Shown: positions 43,815-53,582 of the stretch, in pieces
How the letters are laid out: every line of letters starts with the position of its first letter
Numbering within the stretch: the stretch's first letter is position 1
From: Rossellomorea pakistanensis
GTDB taxonomy: Bacteria > Bacillota > Bacilli > Bacillales > Bacillaceae_B
Length of the DNA stretch: 64,000 bases
Assembly: GCF_016908495.1 (NCBI RefSeq)
Contig: NZ_JAFBDZ010000006.1
Span: 124,001-188,000 of the forward strand
Reading direction: 5' to 3'
Made by a program: the position numbers and the translations under genes
The notes under the pieces: generated by a model
Database searches by the model: none
The model's input: only the letters and a program-made list of their open reading frames with translations
Told to the model about the DNA's origin: nothing

Positions 43815-44588
43815 TCAATAATCCTTCACTTTCTTCAAATAGGCTAAAATGATAAAATCCAACACAAGGCTTAATGGAAAACGAGAGCACATATCTAGTT
43901 CACCAAAATAGGCGGTTGTAATATGGGTATGAAGAGAGAGGTGCACCTTCTCTTGAAGTTGGTTATGGTGTCGCCCTGTTATAGCAACCGTCTTAACATT
44001 TCGGTCCTTTAAAATATCAGCGAATTGTAACATGTTTTTCGTTTCTCCACTGTTAGAAACAAGAATGGCCAAGTCATTAGACCCCATAATGCTTGCCACA
44101 CTTTTTAGTTCATCCCAATCTTCGCGCGCATTACATATTTTCCCGGCTAACATAAGTTTTTTCGCAGCATCCACACATGGGGGAAGGGAATTGCCCATAC
44201 CAAACAATTCAACATGTGTACTTTGGTGAATTTCGTTTGCCACTTTCTCTATCTTGTTTTCATCGATATAGCTTAATGTTAGCTCCAAATCTTTAATAAA
44301 CCGTTTTTTATGGGCTGGAAAAAAGGATGATGGTTTCGTAATACTATTTTCTTCTTCCTGTTCTTTATTTTTTCCTAAGGCATATTTAAAGTCTTGGAAC
44401 CCTTGGAACCCAATTTGCTGACATGTACGGCTAATGGTCGCCGTCGATACAAACAAGTCTTTTGAAAGCTCATCAAGCTTTACTTGTAAAACACGTTCAG
44501 GATTTTGCACAAAAAAGTCTAGAACTTGTTTTTCCAATGTACTTAAATCATCACGATGTTGTAAAAGACGTTTAAAAAATGTCTGCAT
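43815..44588 (-). CDS. RpiR/MurR family sugar-responsive regulator
   Basis: This 257-residue protein has an N-terminal HTH_6 domain ('LSKDLFVSTATISRTCQQIG', about 43-62). A SIS sugar-isomerase-like domain follows (about 115-240: 'VELFGMGNSLPPCVDAAKKL', 'LAILVSNSGETKNMLQFADI'). RpiR proteins bind sugar phosphates through SIS. Its position after the lyase and PTS genes suggests it controls them in response to the imported sugar phosphate. A terminator lies between it and the lyase gene, so it may have its own promoter. Confidence 0.9.
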   Translation of the reverse strand: MQTFFKRLLQHRDDLSTLEKQVLDFFVQNPERVLQVKLDELSKDLFVSTATISRTCQQIGFQGFQDFKYALGKNKEQEEENSITKPSSFFPAHKKRFIKDLELTLSYIDENKIEKVANEIHQSTHVELFGMGNSLPPCVDAAKKLMLAGKICNAREDWDELKSVASIMGSNDLAILVSNSGETKNMLQFADILKDRNVKTVAITGRHHNQLQEKVHLSLHTHITTAYFGELDMCSRFPLSLVLDFIILAYLKKVKDY

Positions 44589-44635
44589 AAGTTTGACCCC
44601 ATCTTTTTTTCATATTTCTATTGATTATATATGAA

Positions 44636-44666
44636 AAAGCACACCGCATCTATTTGGGTGTGCTTT
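44636..44666 (-). terminator. Terminator of the PTS-lyase unit
   Basis: The stem aaagcacacc / ggtgtgcttt with an 11-nt loop is followed on the reverse strand by tttcat. It overlaps the end of the lyase gene. Confidence 0.8.
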
Positions 44667-45843
44667 CAAGGTATTGAATGGTCTTCTTTAATCTACGCAA
44701 TCCTTCCAATACTTTGCTCCTTGAACAGCCTACATTCATACGCAAAAATCCTTGTCCCGAATGACCATAAGTCACTCCAGGCATAATGGCCACTTTTCCA
44801 TGATGAACGAGAGCATCTTGTATTTCTTCACTTGTATATGGAAGATTTGAAACATCAATCCAGGCTAAATAAGTAGCTTGAGGAATTTGAAAGGAGAGCA
44901 TTGGCAAATGTTCTTCTAGATAGTCTTGGATTAATAGGAAATTTCCCTGAATATACCTTACAAGCTCGTCTACCCAATCACTACACTGCTCATAGGCTTC
45001 CATTGTAGCCAATGTTCCTAATGTACTTGCCGATGATAATCCATCCCGGTTTTTTAATGTTATCAAAAATTGATTACGTACTTTTTCATTTGGAATAAGC
45101 ATATATGATCCAATTAATCCTGGAATATTAAATGTTTTACTAGCAGAGGTACAAACATACACCTCTGCTATATTGTCTGCAACGTCTATAATCGGTACAT
45201 GAGAATGAGGTGCTAATACAATATCCATATGGATTTCATCCGAAATAATTTTCACATTATATTTATTTGCTAATAAGACTATTCTGATTAGCTCTTCCCG
45301 CGTCCATACACGTCCCGTAGGATTATGAGGGCTGCATAAAAGAAGAATTTTCGCTTTTGAATGAGCTAGCTTTAGTTCTAAATCTTCAAAATTGATGCTA
45401 TAGGCACCATTTTCTTCTATTAACTCATTCGTAGATAAAACTCGCTTATTGTCATTGATCAATTTAAAAAATGCATCATAAGCTGGGGTTTGAATAACGA
45501 TCTGATCCCCTTCTTCTGTCAGGATCTCAATGAGTTTAGATATTGAATAAATGACGGATGGACTGTAAACAATCCAATCATCCTTTATTCCACTAAAAAA
45601 ACGATTTTTAAACCAATGACGAATGGACGTTTTGTAACGGGAATGATTCCACCTTGTATAACCGAATACTCCATGTTGCAGGCGTTTATTCAGGGTTAAA
45701 AGTAGCTCAGGTGGACAAGAAAAATCTGTATCAGAGATAGAAAATGGTAGTAGGTTTCTTTCTCCAAATCGATCCTCAATATAATCCCACTGTGTACAGT
45801 ATGTTCCGAATCGGTTAATTTGTTGATCAAAGTTGTATTTCAT
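44650..45843 (-). CDS. PLP-dependent C-S lyase/aminotransferase (MalY/PatB type)
   Basis: This 397-residue class I/II aminotransferase-fold enzyme has the PLP lysine K236 in 'CTSASKTFNIPGL'. 'LLCSPHNPTGRVW' and 'KIISDEIHMDIVL' carry further cofactor-binding residues. MalY/PatB enzymes cleave cystathionine-type C-S bonds, and MalY also modulates maltose regulation in E. coli. The gene follows the PTS gene by 16 nt, forming an operon reminiscent of malXY. Whether the lyase or the regulatory role applies here is unknown. Confidence 0.9.
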   Translation of the reverse strand: MKYNFDQQINRFGTYCTQWDYIEDRFGERNLLPFSISDTDFSCPPELLLTLNKRLQHGVFGYTRWNHSRYKTSIRHWFKNRFFSGIKDDWIVYSPSVIYSISKLIEILTEEGDQIVIQTPAYDAFFKLINDNKRVLSTNELIEENGAYSINFEDLELKLAHSKAKILLLCSPHNPTGRVWTREELIRIVLLANKYNVKIISDEIHMDIVLAPHSHVPIIDVADNIAEVYVCTSASKTFNIPGLIGSYMLIPNEKVRNQFLITLKNRDGLSSASTLGTLATMEAYEQCSDWVDELVRYIQGNFLLIQDYLEEHLPMLSFQIPQATYLAWIDVSNLPYTSEEIQDALVHHGKVAIMPGVTYGHSGQGFLRMNVGCSRSKVLEGLRRLKKTIQYLESTPK

Positions 45844-45859
45844 TATAAAACCTCAATAT

Positions 45860-47425
45860 CTACATTATTTTTTCTATTTGTGATTTTAAGACACCAACTT
45901 GGGGTCCGATAACTACCTGGACATTATGGTCATCTAATTTTACAACACCTAAGGCTCCGCACTCTTCTTTCAATGCTTTCTCATTGACTTTTTTCATATT
46001 ATCAACCACAAGCCGAAGACGGGTAATACAGTTATCCAGTGATTGGATGTTCTCTTTTCCCCCTATAGCATTTAAAACTTTTTGGGCATTGTAGTCCGAG
46101 CCTTTCCTTATAGTTTCTTCCTGCTCTTTATTTACATTTTTGTCTTCACGACCAGGTGTTTTTAAATTAAACTTTAAAATCGCAAAACGGAATACAAAAT
46201 AGTAGATAAGGAACCAAATCGCTCCAACTACAAGAACTAAGTACCATTTTGTATCTAACCCTTGTAATACACCAAAAATAATAAAATCCAATATGCCGCC
46301 ATCAGTGTTTCCAATCGTTACCCCAAGCAATGCCATGATCATAAACCCTAACCCTGTAAGGACGACATGGACTAAATATAGTGCTGGTGCAATAAATAAA
46401 AATAAAAATTCAATAGGCTCTGTGATTCCAGTGACAAAGGTTGCAATGACACCAGAAATAAGTAATCCTTTTATTCTTTTTCTGTTTTCTTGTCGTGCCG
46501 TATGATAGATGGCCAACGCTACGGCCGGTAATCCAAACATAAATGTTGGCATTTTACCTTGGGATAAGAAAGCCGTTGCAGAAGGACTCACGACAAAGCC
46601 TGATTGAAGTTGGGCATAAAAGATATTTAAGGCTCCAGAAATTGTGTTCCCGTTGATTAATTCAGTGCCTCCTGCATCAGTAAAACGAATCATGGCTACA
46701 AGAATATGATGAAGTCCAAAAGGAAGCAATAATCGCTCGCCTGCCCCAAATAAAAATGGTCCAAACACTCCAGACTTCTGAATCATTAATCCTATACCTG
46801 AGATGGCCATTGCAAATATTGGCCAAACCATAGGTATGATCAAACCGACAATTGAAAGTGTAAATGCTGTTAGTATAGGGATAAATCGTGCTCCCCCAAA
46901 AAATGCAAACGCATCAGGTAGTTTAATGTCATAGTAACGTTTATGAAGGAAATAAACGATCACCCCAGCTATGATTCCACCAAGAACACCCATTTCAAGT
47001 GTTTGAATCCCCATAACCATCCCTTGACCAGCCGTTCTCATTTGATCTTCCTCAACAATTTGGCTTGTTTGAGTTAAATAAAAATTAATCGATAAATGCA
47101 TAATCACATATCCAACAAAACCAGAAAATGCAGCCACTCCTTTTTCATACCTGACCAGACCCATAGGAATAGCCATTGCGAACAAAACTGGTAAATAGGT
47201 GAAGGCAAATCCACCAATCGTACTCATAAAACTAAATATTACTTGAAGTATTTCGTTTCCTAAAAAAGGGATATTTTCAATGGTTGAAGGACTTGTAAAC
47301 GCACTGCCTATTCCAAGCATTAACCCCATAAATGCCAGTAATGCAACAGGGAGCATAAACGTTTTACCTAACCCTTGAAAAAATTCCCACATACCTGACT
47401 TTATTGATTTCTCTTTCGTCTCCAT
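45860..47425 (-). CDS. PTS transporter EIICB (glucose/maltose family, MalX-like)
   Basis: This 521-residue protein has an EIIC domain of about ten membrane helices (about 15-420), then a charged linker and a C-terminal EIIB domain with the phosphorylated cysteine C466 in 'SLDNCITRLRLVV'. There is no EIIA, so phosphate must come from a separate EIIA. The sugar is probably a glucoside or glucose/maltose-type substrate, judging by the adjacent MalY-like lyase. The ribosome site aaagggg sets the ATG. Upstream lie a cre-like site and a palindrome. Confidence 0.92.
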   Translation of the reverse strand: METKEKSIKSGMWEFFQGLGKTFMLPVALLAFMGLMLGIGSAFTSPSTIENIPFLGNEILQVIFSFMSTIGGFAFTYLPVLFAMAIPMGLVRYEKGVAAFSGFVGYVIMHLSINFYLTQTSQIVEEDQMRTAGQGMVMGIQTLEMGVLGGIIAGVIVYFLHKRYYDIKLPDAFAFFGGARFIPILTAFTLSIVGLIIPMVWPIFAMAISGIGLMIQKSGVFGPFLFGAGERLLLPFGLHHILVAMIRFTDAGGTELINGNTISGALNIFYAQLQSGFVVSPSATAFLSQGKMPTFMFGLPAVALAIYHTARQENRKRIKGLLISGVIATFVTGITEPIEFLFLFIAPALYLVHVVLTGLGFMIMALLGVTIGNTDGGILDFIIFGVLQGLDTKWYLVLVVGAIWFLIYYFVFRFAILKFNLKTPGREDKNVNKEQEETIRKGSDYNAQKVLNAIGGKENIQSLDNCITRLRLVVDNMKKVNEKALKEECGALGVVKLDDHNVQVVIGPQVGVLKSQIEKIM

Positions 47426-47461
47426 TTTCCATTTCCCCTTTGTTTTTCACACTAGATATAT

Positions 47462-47475
47462 AAGTAAAGTTACTT
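47462..47475. promoter_or_regulatory. Palindrome aagtaa-ag-ttactt, possible RpiR operator
   Basis: A perfect 6-2-6 inverted repeat lies 37 nt upstream of the PTS start. Its position suggests an operator for the RpiR regulator of this cluster. Confidence 0.35.
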
Positions 47476-47490
47476 TTATTTTCATCAACA

Positions 47491-47504
47491 CGCAATCGCT
47501 TTCA
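47491..47504. promoter_or_regulatory. cre-like site upstream of the PTS gene
   Basis: Read on the reverse strand, tgaaagcgattgcg matches the CcpA cre consensus (TGWAANCGNTNWCA) at 12 of 14 positions. Catabolite control of a sugar operon would be expected. The gap 47505-47742 shows no gene. Confidence 0.45.
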
Positions 47505-47742
47505 TGTTTATTGTATGGGCGTACAGTTTTTGTAAATAGAATACAAATCATTTTTTAACTTCATTGATTGCATTTCATGGTAGCAGGGTAAGTTATTAAA
47601 CGATAAAGTAACTCAGAGTTATAAGGCGTATATTTCCCTCCAAAGACTAACCCCGATACCAAATTAATTTTCAACATCACCTTAAAAGATGGTTCTATTT
47701 TCCGATATTAAAAGTAGAAAATAATTTGTATAGGGTGAAATT

Positions 47743-48540
47743 ATGGATAAGACATCGTTTATCGGAATTATATTGGGGATCATTGCGGTTGGAGTGGGAA
47801 TGGTTTTAAAGGGGGTAAGCGTAGAAGCGCTATGGAATATTCCTGCAATATTAATCATTATTCTTGGAACCGTTGCAACGGTTGTGATCGCGTTCCCAAC
47901 AAATGAGATAAAAAAAGTACCGAAATTATTTGGTATTCTTTTTAAAGAAAAGAAAAGTCATGATGCTAAAGATATTATTTTAACGTTCTCTGAATGGGCA
48001 GATTTAGCTAGGAAAGAAGGATTGTTAGCACTTGAAGCTAAAACAAATGAAGTGGAAGATCCTTTTTTGAAAAATGGACTTGGGCTAGCAGTTGACGGGC
48101 AAAGTGCTGATTATATTCGTGATGTTTTAAACGAAGAAATTGAAGCCATGGAAGAACGTCATCAAACAGGAGCGGCGATCTTTACACAAGCAGGGACATA
48201 CGCCCCGACATTAGGTGTTTTAGGGGCTGTAGTAGGTTTAATCGCAGCTCTCAGTCATATGGACAATACAGAAGCGTTAGGAGAGGCCATTTCTGCTGCA
48301 TTCGTTGCCACCCTTCTTGGAATTTTTACAGGATATGTGCTATGGCATCCATTTGCCAATAAGTTAAAAAGAAAATCGAAGCAAGAAGTGAAAGTGAAAT
48401 TTATGATGATAGAAGGAATCCTTTCTATTATTGAAGGGGAAGCTCCAAGAATTATTGAACAAAAGCTAGCATCCTATTTACCGGCAAGTGAGCGAAAGAG
48501 TATTTTAGATGAAGGTGTGAATGCGGATGAGGCGGCGTAA
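47743..48540 (+). CDS. motA: Flagellar motor stator protein MotA
   Basis: This 265-residue stator subunit has four membrane helices: two near the N-terminus ('FIGIILGIIAVGVGMVLKGV', 'IPAILIIILGTVATVVIAFP') and two after the cytoplasmic loop ('TLGVLGAVVGLIAALSHM', 'AAFVATLLGIFTGYVLWHPF'). The conserved prolines of helix 3 and the charged loop are present. MotA and MotB form the proton channel that drives flagellar rotation. The motB start overlaps its last codons by 14 nt, a sign of coupling. Length fits the family. Confidence 0.96.
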   Translation: MDKTSFIGIILGIIAVGVGMVLKGVSVEALWNIPAILIIILGTVATVVIAFPTNEIKKVPKLFGILFKEKKSHDAKDIILTFSEWADLARKEGLLALEAKTNEVEDPFLKNGLGLAVDGQSADYIRDVLNEEIEAMEERHQTGAAIFTQAGTYAPTLGVLGAVVGLIAALSHMDNTEALGEAISAAFVATLLGIFTGYVLWHPFANKLKRKSKQEVKVKFMMIEGILSIIEGEAPRIIEQKLASYLPASERKSILDEGVNADEAA

Positions 48541-49282
48541 GAAAAAGCGTGATGATGAGCACATCGATGAATCCTGGTTAATCCCGTATGCCGATATTCT
48601 TACCTTACTGCTAGCATTATTTATCGTACTTTACGCATCGAGCTCTGTAGATGCCCAGAAATTTCAAGAACTATCTAAAGTATTTAATGAAATCTTCACA
48701 GATGGATCCGGTATCATGCAAAACGATGCACCAATTCTTGAAAAGCAGGTGCCTGTAGAAGAGAAAGAGGACAGTGAGAAAATCAAAGAAGATACAAAAG
48801 AAGCTGCGGCTAAAAGGGATCAAGAGGAACTAAAGGAAATCCAATCAAAAATCAATCAGTATATTAAGAGAAACAATCTAGAGGATCAGTTCGCAACGAA
48901 GCTAACATCAGAGGGGCTTTTACTGACGATTCGCGATAATGTTTTATTTGCCTCAGGATCTGCTACAGTTGGGGAAAGCGATATTGCTGTAGCAATGGAG
49001 CTCTCTCAATTACTAGAAATGGATCCACCCAGAAATGTCATCATAAGTGGCCATACTGACAACGTCCCAATTGCAACAGCAGAATTTGATTCCAACTGGG
49101 AATTAAGTGTAATGAGAGCCGTAAATTTTATGAAGATAATTATTAAAAATGAGAACCTTGATCCTAGATGGTTTAGCGCAAAAGGATTTGGAGAATTTCA
49201 GCCTATTGCTTCCAATGATACGGCATCAGGGCGTAGTCAAAATAGAAGGGTAGAGGTGTTGATTCTACCTAGGGAACTTTAG
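48527..49282 (+). CDS. motB: Flagellar motor stator protein MotB
   Basis: This 251-residue protein has a short basic N-terminus, one membrane helix with the essential aspartate D23 ('PYADILTLLLALFIVLYASS'), a plug/linker, and an OmpA-like peptidoglycan-binding domain. The last has 'ISGHTDNVPI' and 'GFGEFQPIASNDTASGRSQN' followed by RRVEV. It anchors the stator to the wall. The second ATG (48527) is chosen because gaaggtg lies 9 nt ahead; ATG 48521 is too close. 'ADILTLLLALFIVLYA' points to the proton-type MotB, not sodium-type MotS. Confidence 0.95.
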   Translation: MRRRKKKRDDEHIDESWLIPYADILTLLLALFIVLYASSSVDAQKFQELSKVFNEIFTDGSGIMQNDAPILEKQVPVEEKEDSEKIKEDTKEAAAKRDQEELKEIQSKINQYIKRNNLEDQFATKLTSEGLLLTIRDNVLFASGSATVGESDIAVAMELSQLLEMDPPRNVIISGHTDNVPIATAEFDSNWELSVMRAVNFMKIIIKNENLDPRWFSAKGFGEFQPIASNDTASGRSQNRRVEVLILPREL

Positions 49283-49314
49283 GGAAAATGAAATAGGTAG
49301 ATTTTCAACAATAA

Positions 49315-49356
49315 AATGTACAGGGGCTTTCACAAAGCCTTCTGTACATTTTTTAT
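49315..49356 (+). terminator. Terminator of motAB
   Basis: The stem aatgtacag / ctgtacatt, with an additional inner stem, is followed by tttttattg. Confidence 0.85.
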
Positions 49357-49576
49357 TGTTACAACAAGAGTTGAAGGTTTTTTTATCAATAACTAGTAAA
49401 AGAAATCCTCATGAGAATGAAGTACAAAACTAAAAGAGAATGGGAAGGGGGGACTTTAAAAGCACTGTATGTTGCCGTGTAAAACTGCGAAAGTGAATAC
49501 GTCGGTGTAGAAAGGTATGCTGCTTTGAAAAAACGAGCATGAGAAAAAGACGGTGAGAAAAGAGTTTTATGATGAC

Positions 49577-50667
49577 ATGAAAAATCGCGAAAGAGAAAAT
49601 GATGATAAGAAAAGAGCTTTATGATGACATGAAAAATCGGATAAGAGAAAATGATGATAAGAAAAGAGCTTTATGATGACATGAAAAATCGTGAGAGAGA
49701 AAATGATGATAAGAAAAGAGCTCAATGATGACATGAAAAATCGCGAAAGAGAAAATGATGATAAGAAAAGAGCATAATGATGACATGAAAAATCGTGAAA
49801 GAGAAAATGATGATAAGAAAAGAGCTCAATGATGACATGAAAAATCGCGAAAGAGAAAATGATGATAAGAAAAGAGTTCTATGATGACATGAAAAATCGC
49901 GAAAGAGAAAATGATGATAAGAAAAGAGCATAATGATGACATGAAAAATCGCGAGAGAGAAAATGATGATAAGAAAAGAGCTCTATGATGACATGAAAAA
50001 TCGGAAAAGGGAAAATGAAGATAAGAAAAGAGTTCTATGGTGACATGAAAAATCGTGAAAGGGAAAATGATGATAAGAAAAGAGCATAATGATGACATGA
50101 AAAATCGCGAAAGGGAAAATATGATAAGAAAAGAGCATAATGATGACATGAAAAATCGCGAAAGGGAAAATGATGATAAGAAAAGAGCATAATGATAACA
50201 TGAAAAATCGCGAAAGAGAAAATGAAGATAAGAAAAGAGCTCTATGATGACATGAAAAATCGCGAAAGGGAAAATGATGATAAGAAAAGAGTTCTATGGT
50301 GACATGAAAAATCGTGAAAGGGAAAATGATGATAAGAAAAGAGCTTTATGATGACATGAAAAATCGCGAAAGAGAAAATGATGATAAGAAAAGAGCATAA
50401 TGATGACATGAAAAATCGTGAAAGAGAAAATGATGATAAGAAAAGAGCTCAATGATGACATGAAAAATCGCGAAAGAGAAAATGATGATAAGAAAAGAGC
50501 TCAATGATGACATGAAAAATCGCGAAAGGGAAAATGATGATAAGAAAAGAGCATAATGATGACATGAAAAATCGCGAAAGGGAAAATGATGGTAAGAAAA
50601 GAGTTCTATGATGACATGAAAAATCGCGAAAGAGAAAATGATGATAAGAAAAAAGCTTTATAATGAC
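49577..50667. repeat. 52-bp tandem array, 21 units, each carrying a 14-16-codon mini-ORF
   Basis: There are 21 head-to-tail units of 52 bp. Unit 11 (from 50097) lacks one base. A degenerate unit precedes at 49525-49576 and an even more decayed one before that. On the + strand each unit reads atgaaaaatcgc...: M-K-N-R-E-R-E-N-D-D-K-K-R-A-L then stop. Differences between units are mostly at third codon positions (cgc/cgt/cgg, gaa/gag, aga/agg). The closing codon varies (gct tta tga, gca taa, gct caa tga, gtt cta tga) but keeps a stop. There are no spacers, so it is not CRISPR. It fills the gap between motB and the symporter. Confidence 0.95.
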
Positions 50668-50969
50668 ATGAAAATGCATGGAAGCTGAAATGATGTCCCA
50701 ACAAGCCCCCGTAGAACACATTACGAAATAATAAACCACTTTATTACCCCATAAGCAATCCTATTAACAAATGTTTTTTTGGAATGCAAAAGATTTTAAT
50801 TCTCCCTATTTTCAACAACCTAGTTGCCTCTATTTTCAAAATAACAAGGATTTCTTCCTGTTAGATCCCTCTTTGAATTATCCGAAAATTTTATTATTTC
50901 TAAATTTATTGTTTAAGAAGAAGAATTAAGGGTATAAATCCGATATGCAATTTCAAAGGAGGAGAAATT

Positions 50970-52355
50970 TTGCGAGAGTTTTTGCAGATCATCGGTGATG
51001 TTTCAGCTTGGTTGTGGGGTCCCCCTCTTATTATTGTATTAGCCATTTCAGGGCTATACATGACCTTTCAATTGAAATTCCTTCAATTTCGATACCCGGT
51101 GTATATTTTTCAACAAACGATAGGAAGTATTTTTAAAAAGCCCAAAGGTGAGGGAACGGTCACCCCGCTACAGGCGCTAACTTCGGCTTTGTCTTCTACG
51201 ATCGGAGCCGCAAATATAGTTGGTGTACCTGCTGCAATCATGTTTGGAGGACCAGGAGCAGTCTTTTGGATGTGGGTTATTGCTCTTATTGGTATGTCTC
51301 TTAAATTTGCCGAGAGTGTATTAGCTGTACGATACCGTGAGAAAAATGAGAAAGGTGAATATGTAGGTGGACCAATGTATTATATGACAAAAGGGCTTAA
51401 CATGAAACGGCTTGGTACATGGTTCGCTTTTGCTTTAATGATTGAATTGATTCCAAGTATTATGGTTCAAGGAAATGCAGTCGCTGCCACTGTAACTGAA
51501 TCGTTTCACATTGATGGTTGGGTAAGTGGAACCATTATCGCTTTTATTGTCGCACTTATCGTATTCGGAGGAATTCGACGAATCGGAAAAGTCACTGAGA
51601 TGTTTGTGCCTTTTATGGCCCTCATTTATGTCGGTGCAGCAATAGTTGTCCTGGTTATGAATATTTCAGAAGTACCAAATGTTCTTCATTTAATTTTTAC
51701 ATATGCCTTTCAACCAATGTCTGCATTAGGTGGATTCGCTGGTGTCGCCGTAGCGGAAACGGTTCGTTGGGGGTTTGCAAGAGGATTGTATTCTAATGAA
51801 GCTGGTTTAGGAACAGCTCCGATTGCACATGCAGCGGCTACTACTGATCACCCAGTAAGACAAGGGCTTTGGTCGATAGTCGGAATTGTTATTGATACAC
51901 TGATCGTGTGTACGGCAACCGCATTTGTTGTGCTTTCTTCAGGAGTTTGGACAGAAGAAGGTGCCTTAAAAGATCCGTCCGCCTTAACGACTGCCGCTTT
52001 TACACAATATTTTGGAGAAGCTGGTGGACTAATTGTTACGATTTCGCTGATATTCTTTGTCTTATCTACGATTATCGTCATTGTTTTTTACGGTGCAAAG
52101 CAAGCGGAATTTCTATTTGGGTTAAAAGCGGCATATGCCATTAAATTCGTCTATTTAGCAGCGATTATTTTAGGCTCTGTTGGAGCAGCCAGAGTGATTT
52201 GGCAATTCCTCGATTTAGCATTAGCTGCCATCTTAATTCCAAATTTAATAGCCATTCTTTTACTGAGCAAAGAAGTAAAACGATTGAAAGAAGAGTTTTT
52301 TACCTCCGATCTCTACTACTTAAAAGATATAGGAAAACATAAAAGAGCTTCTTAA
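50970..52355 (+). CDS. Sodium:alanine/glycine symporter (AGCS family)
   Basis: This 461-residue permease has about ten to eleven membrane helices. Family motifs include 'ALTSALSSTIGAANIVGVPA' (about 65-84), 'GGPMYYMTKGL' and 'WGFARGLYSNEAGLGTAPIA' (about 268-287). It couples sodium or proton entry to uptake of alanine, glycine or glutamine; AlsT, GlnT and similar paralogues cannot be told apart here. It starts with TTG behind a near-perfect aaaggaggag site. The preceding 50690-50969 is AT-rich and probably holds its promoter. A terminator follows. Confidence 0.93.
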   Translation: MREFLQIIGDVSAWLWGPPLIIVLAISGLYMTFQLKFLQFRYPVYIFQQTIGSIFKKPKGEGTVTPLQALTSALSSTIGAANIVGVPAAIMFGGPGAVFWMWVIALIGMSLKFAESVLAVRYREKNEKGEYVGGPMYYMTKGLNMKRLGTWFAFALMIELIPSIMVQGNAVAATVTESFHIDGWVSGTIIAFIVALIVFGGIRRIGKVTEMFVPFMALIYVGAAIVVLVMNISEVPNVLHLIFTYAFQPMSALGGFAGVAVAETVRWGFARGLYSNEAGLGTAPIAHAAATTDHPVRQGLWSIVGIVIDTLIVCTATAFVVLSSGVWTEEGALKDPSALTTAAFTQYFGEAGGLIVTISLIFFVLSTIIVIVFYGAKQAEFLFGLKAAYAIKFVYLAAIILGSVGAARVIWQFLDLALAAILIPNLIAILLLSKEVKRLKEEFFTSDLYYLKDIGKHKRAS

Positions 52356-52370
52356 AAAACAATCGAATCA

Positions 52371-52413
52371 AGAGACAGAATTTTATTATTTATAATAGAA
52401 TTCTGTCTCTTTT
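52371..52413 (+). terminator. Terminator of the symporter gene
   Basis: The stem agagacagaatt / aattctgtctct has extra inner pairing and is followed by tttattg. Confidence 0.85.
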
Positions 52414-52476
52414 ATTGTTGATCTATTAACAGGAGTTTATAATGTAGACAAATGTTTAATTAGGGGATGGTTAAAG

Positions 52477-53571
52477 GTGAATGAAAAAGAAAAACAGCTT
52501 CTTAATTTTATAGATGAAAACCCTTACATTAGTCAGAATGAATTGGCGGAAAAAACAGGTCTATCCCGTTCGGCTGTAGCTGGTTATATTTCTAATCTTA
52601 TTAAAAAAGGAAAGATCCTTGGAAGGGCGTATGTCATTCCAGAAAAAAAGGGGATTACCTGTATAGGAGGAGCAAATGTTGACCGTAAACTGCAAGTGAA
52701 GGATGAAATTATATTAAAGACATCTAACCCAGCCGAGACAAGTCATTCCCCGGGAGGAGTGGCGCGGAACATCGCAGAAAATCTGGGAAGGCTAGGTACA
52801 GAGGTTCATTTAATATCCATTGTTGGAGATGACCATGAAGGAAGTTGGTTATTGGAACAAACACACTCCTATGTAGATGTGTCAGGATGTCAGGTGTTCC
52901 CTAAAGAAACGACAGGGACCTACTCTGCGATTTTGAACCCTTGTGGTGAGATGGTTGTGGCGTTAGCCGATATGAATTTATATAACCGTGTTGATATCGG
53001 ATTTATTGAAAAAAGGTGGGGACTGATATCCTCTTCAGATCTCGTTTTAGTAGATACAAATTTTTCAGAGGATGTCATCGGATATATCATCCGTCGTTGT
53101 CGGGAGGAACAAATTCCGTTATGTGTCGTTCCGGTTTCAGCACCTAAGGTTAAAAAGCTCCCTACCAAACTGGAAGGGGTAACATGGTTTATCGGAAATA
53201 AAGAAGAGGCAGAGGCTTTGTTGAATTGTTCGATTCAAAATGAAGGAGACTTTTTTAAAGCAGCAGAGCAGATTGTGAAAAAGGGAGTAGAAAAAGTCGT
53301 GATTTCAAGGGGAGATAAAGGTCTTTTATATTATACATCGATAGGGGAGGCGGGCGTTATTCTGCCGTCTGAAGTTGAAGTGAAAGATGTAACAGGAGCA
53401 GGAGATGCCCTTGTCTCAGGGGTGTTATATGGACATGTGAACAAGTTATCGGTAGAAGGTGCTTGTAAGGTGGGGGTTGCATGTGCCACTATCGCCCTTC
53501 AATCCAAAGACACTGTGGCTAAGCATTTAAATAAACAAATATTGCAAGAAAAATATAATGCTAGTTTTTAA
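52477..53571 (+). CDS. HTH-PfkB carbohydrate kinase (pseudouridine kinase type)
   Basis: This 364-residue fusion has an N-terminal winged helix (about 1-50: 'ISQNELAEKTGLSRSAVAGY') and a PfkB kinase (about 58-360). The kinase has 'GGANVDRKLQV', 'HSPGGVARNIAENLGRLG' and the catalytic 'VTGAGDAL' with D310. The combination is typical of YeiC/PsuK-like pseudouridine kinases. The usual partner, pseudouridine-5'-phosphate glycosidase, does not follow; only a broken small ORF does. The start codon is GTG, preceded by ggggatgg. Confidence 0.85.
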   Translation: MNEKEKQLLNFIDENPYISQNELAEKTGLSRSAVAGYISNLIKKGKILGRAYVIPEKKGITCIGGANVDRKLQVKDEIILKTSNPAETSHSPGGVARNIAENLGRLGTEVHLISIVGDDHEGSWLLEQTHSYVDVSGCQVFPKETTGTYSAILNPCGEMVVALADMNLYNRVDIGFIEKRWGLISSSDLVLVDTNFSEDVIGYIIRRCREEQIPLCVVPVSAPKVKKLPTKLEGVTWFIGNKEEAEALLNCSIQNEGDFFKAAEQIVKKGVEKVVISRGDKGLLYYTSIGEAGVILPSEVEVKDVTGAGDALVSGVLYGHVNKLSVEGACKVGVACATIALQSKDTVAKHLNKQILQEKYNASF

Positions 53572-53582
53572 AGAAGTGTATC

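Noticed and set aside
49577..50667. CRISPR array
   Set aside because: Units are contiguous and nearly identical over all 52 bp, with no variable spacers and no cas genes nearby.
49722..50739. Several reverse-strand open frames of 69-107 codons in the 52-bp array
   Set aside because: They arise because the repeat has few reverse stops; the frame rotates each unit and there are no ribosome sites.
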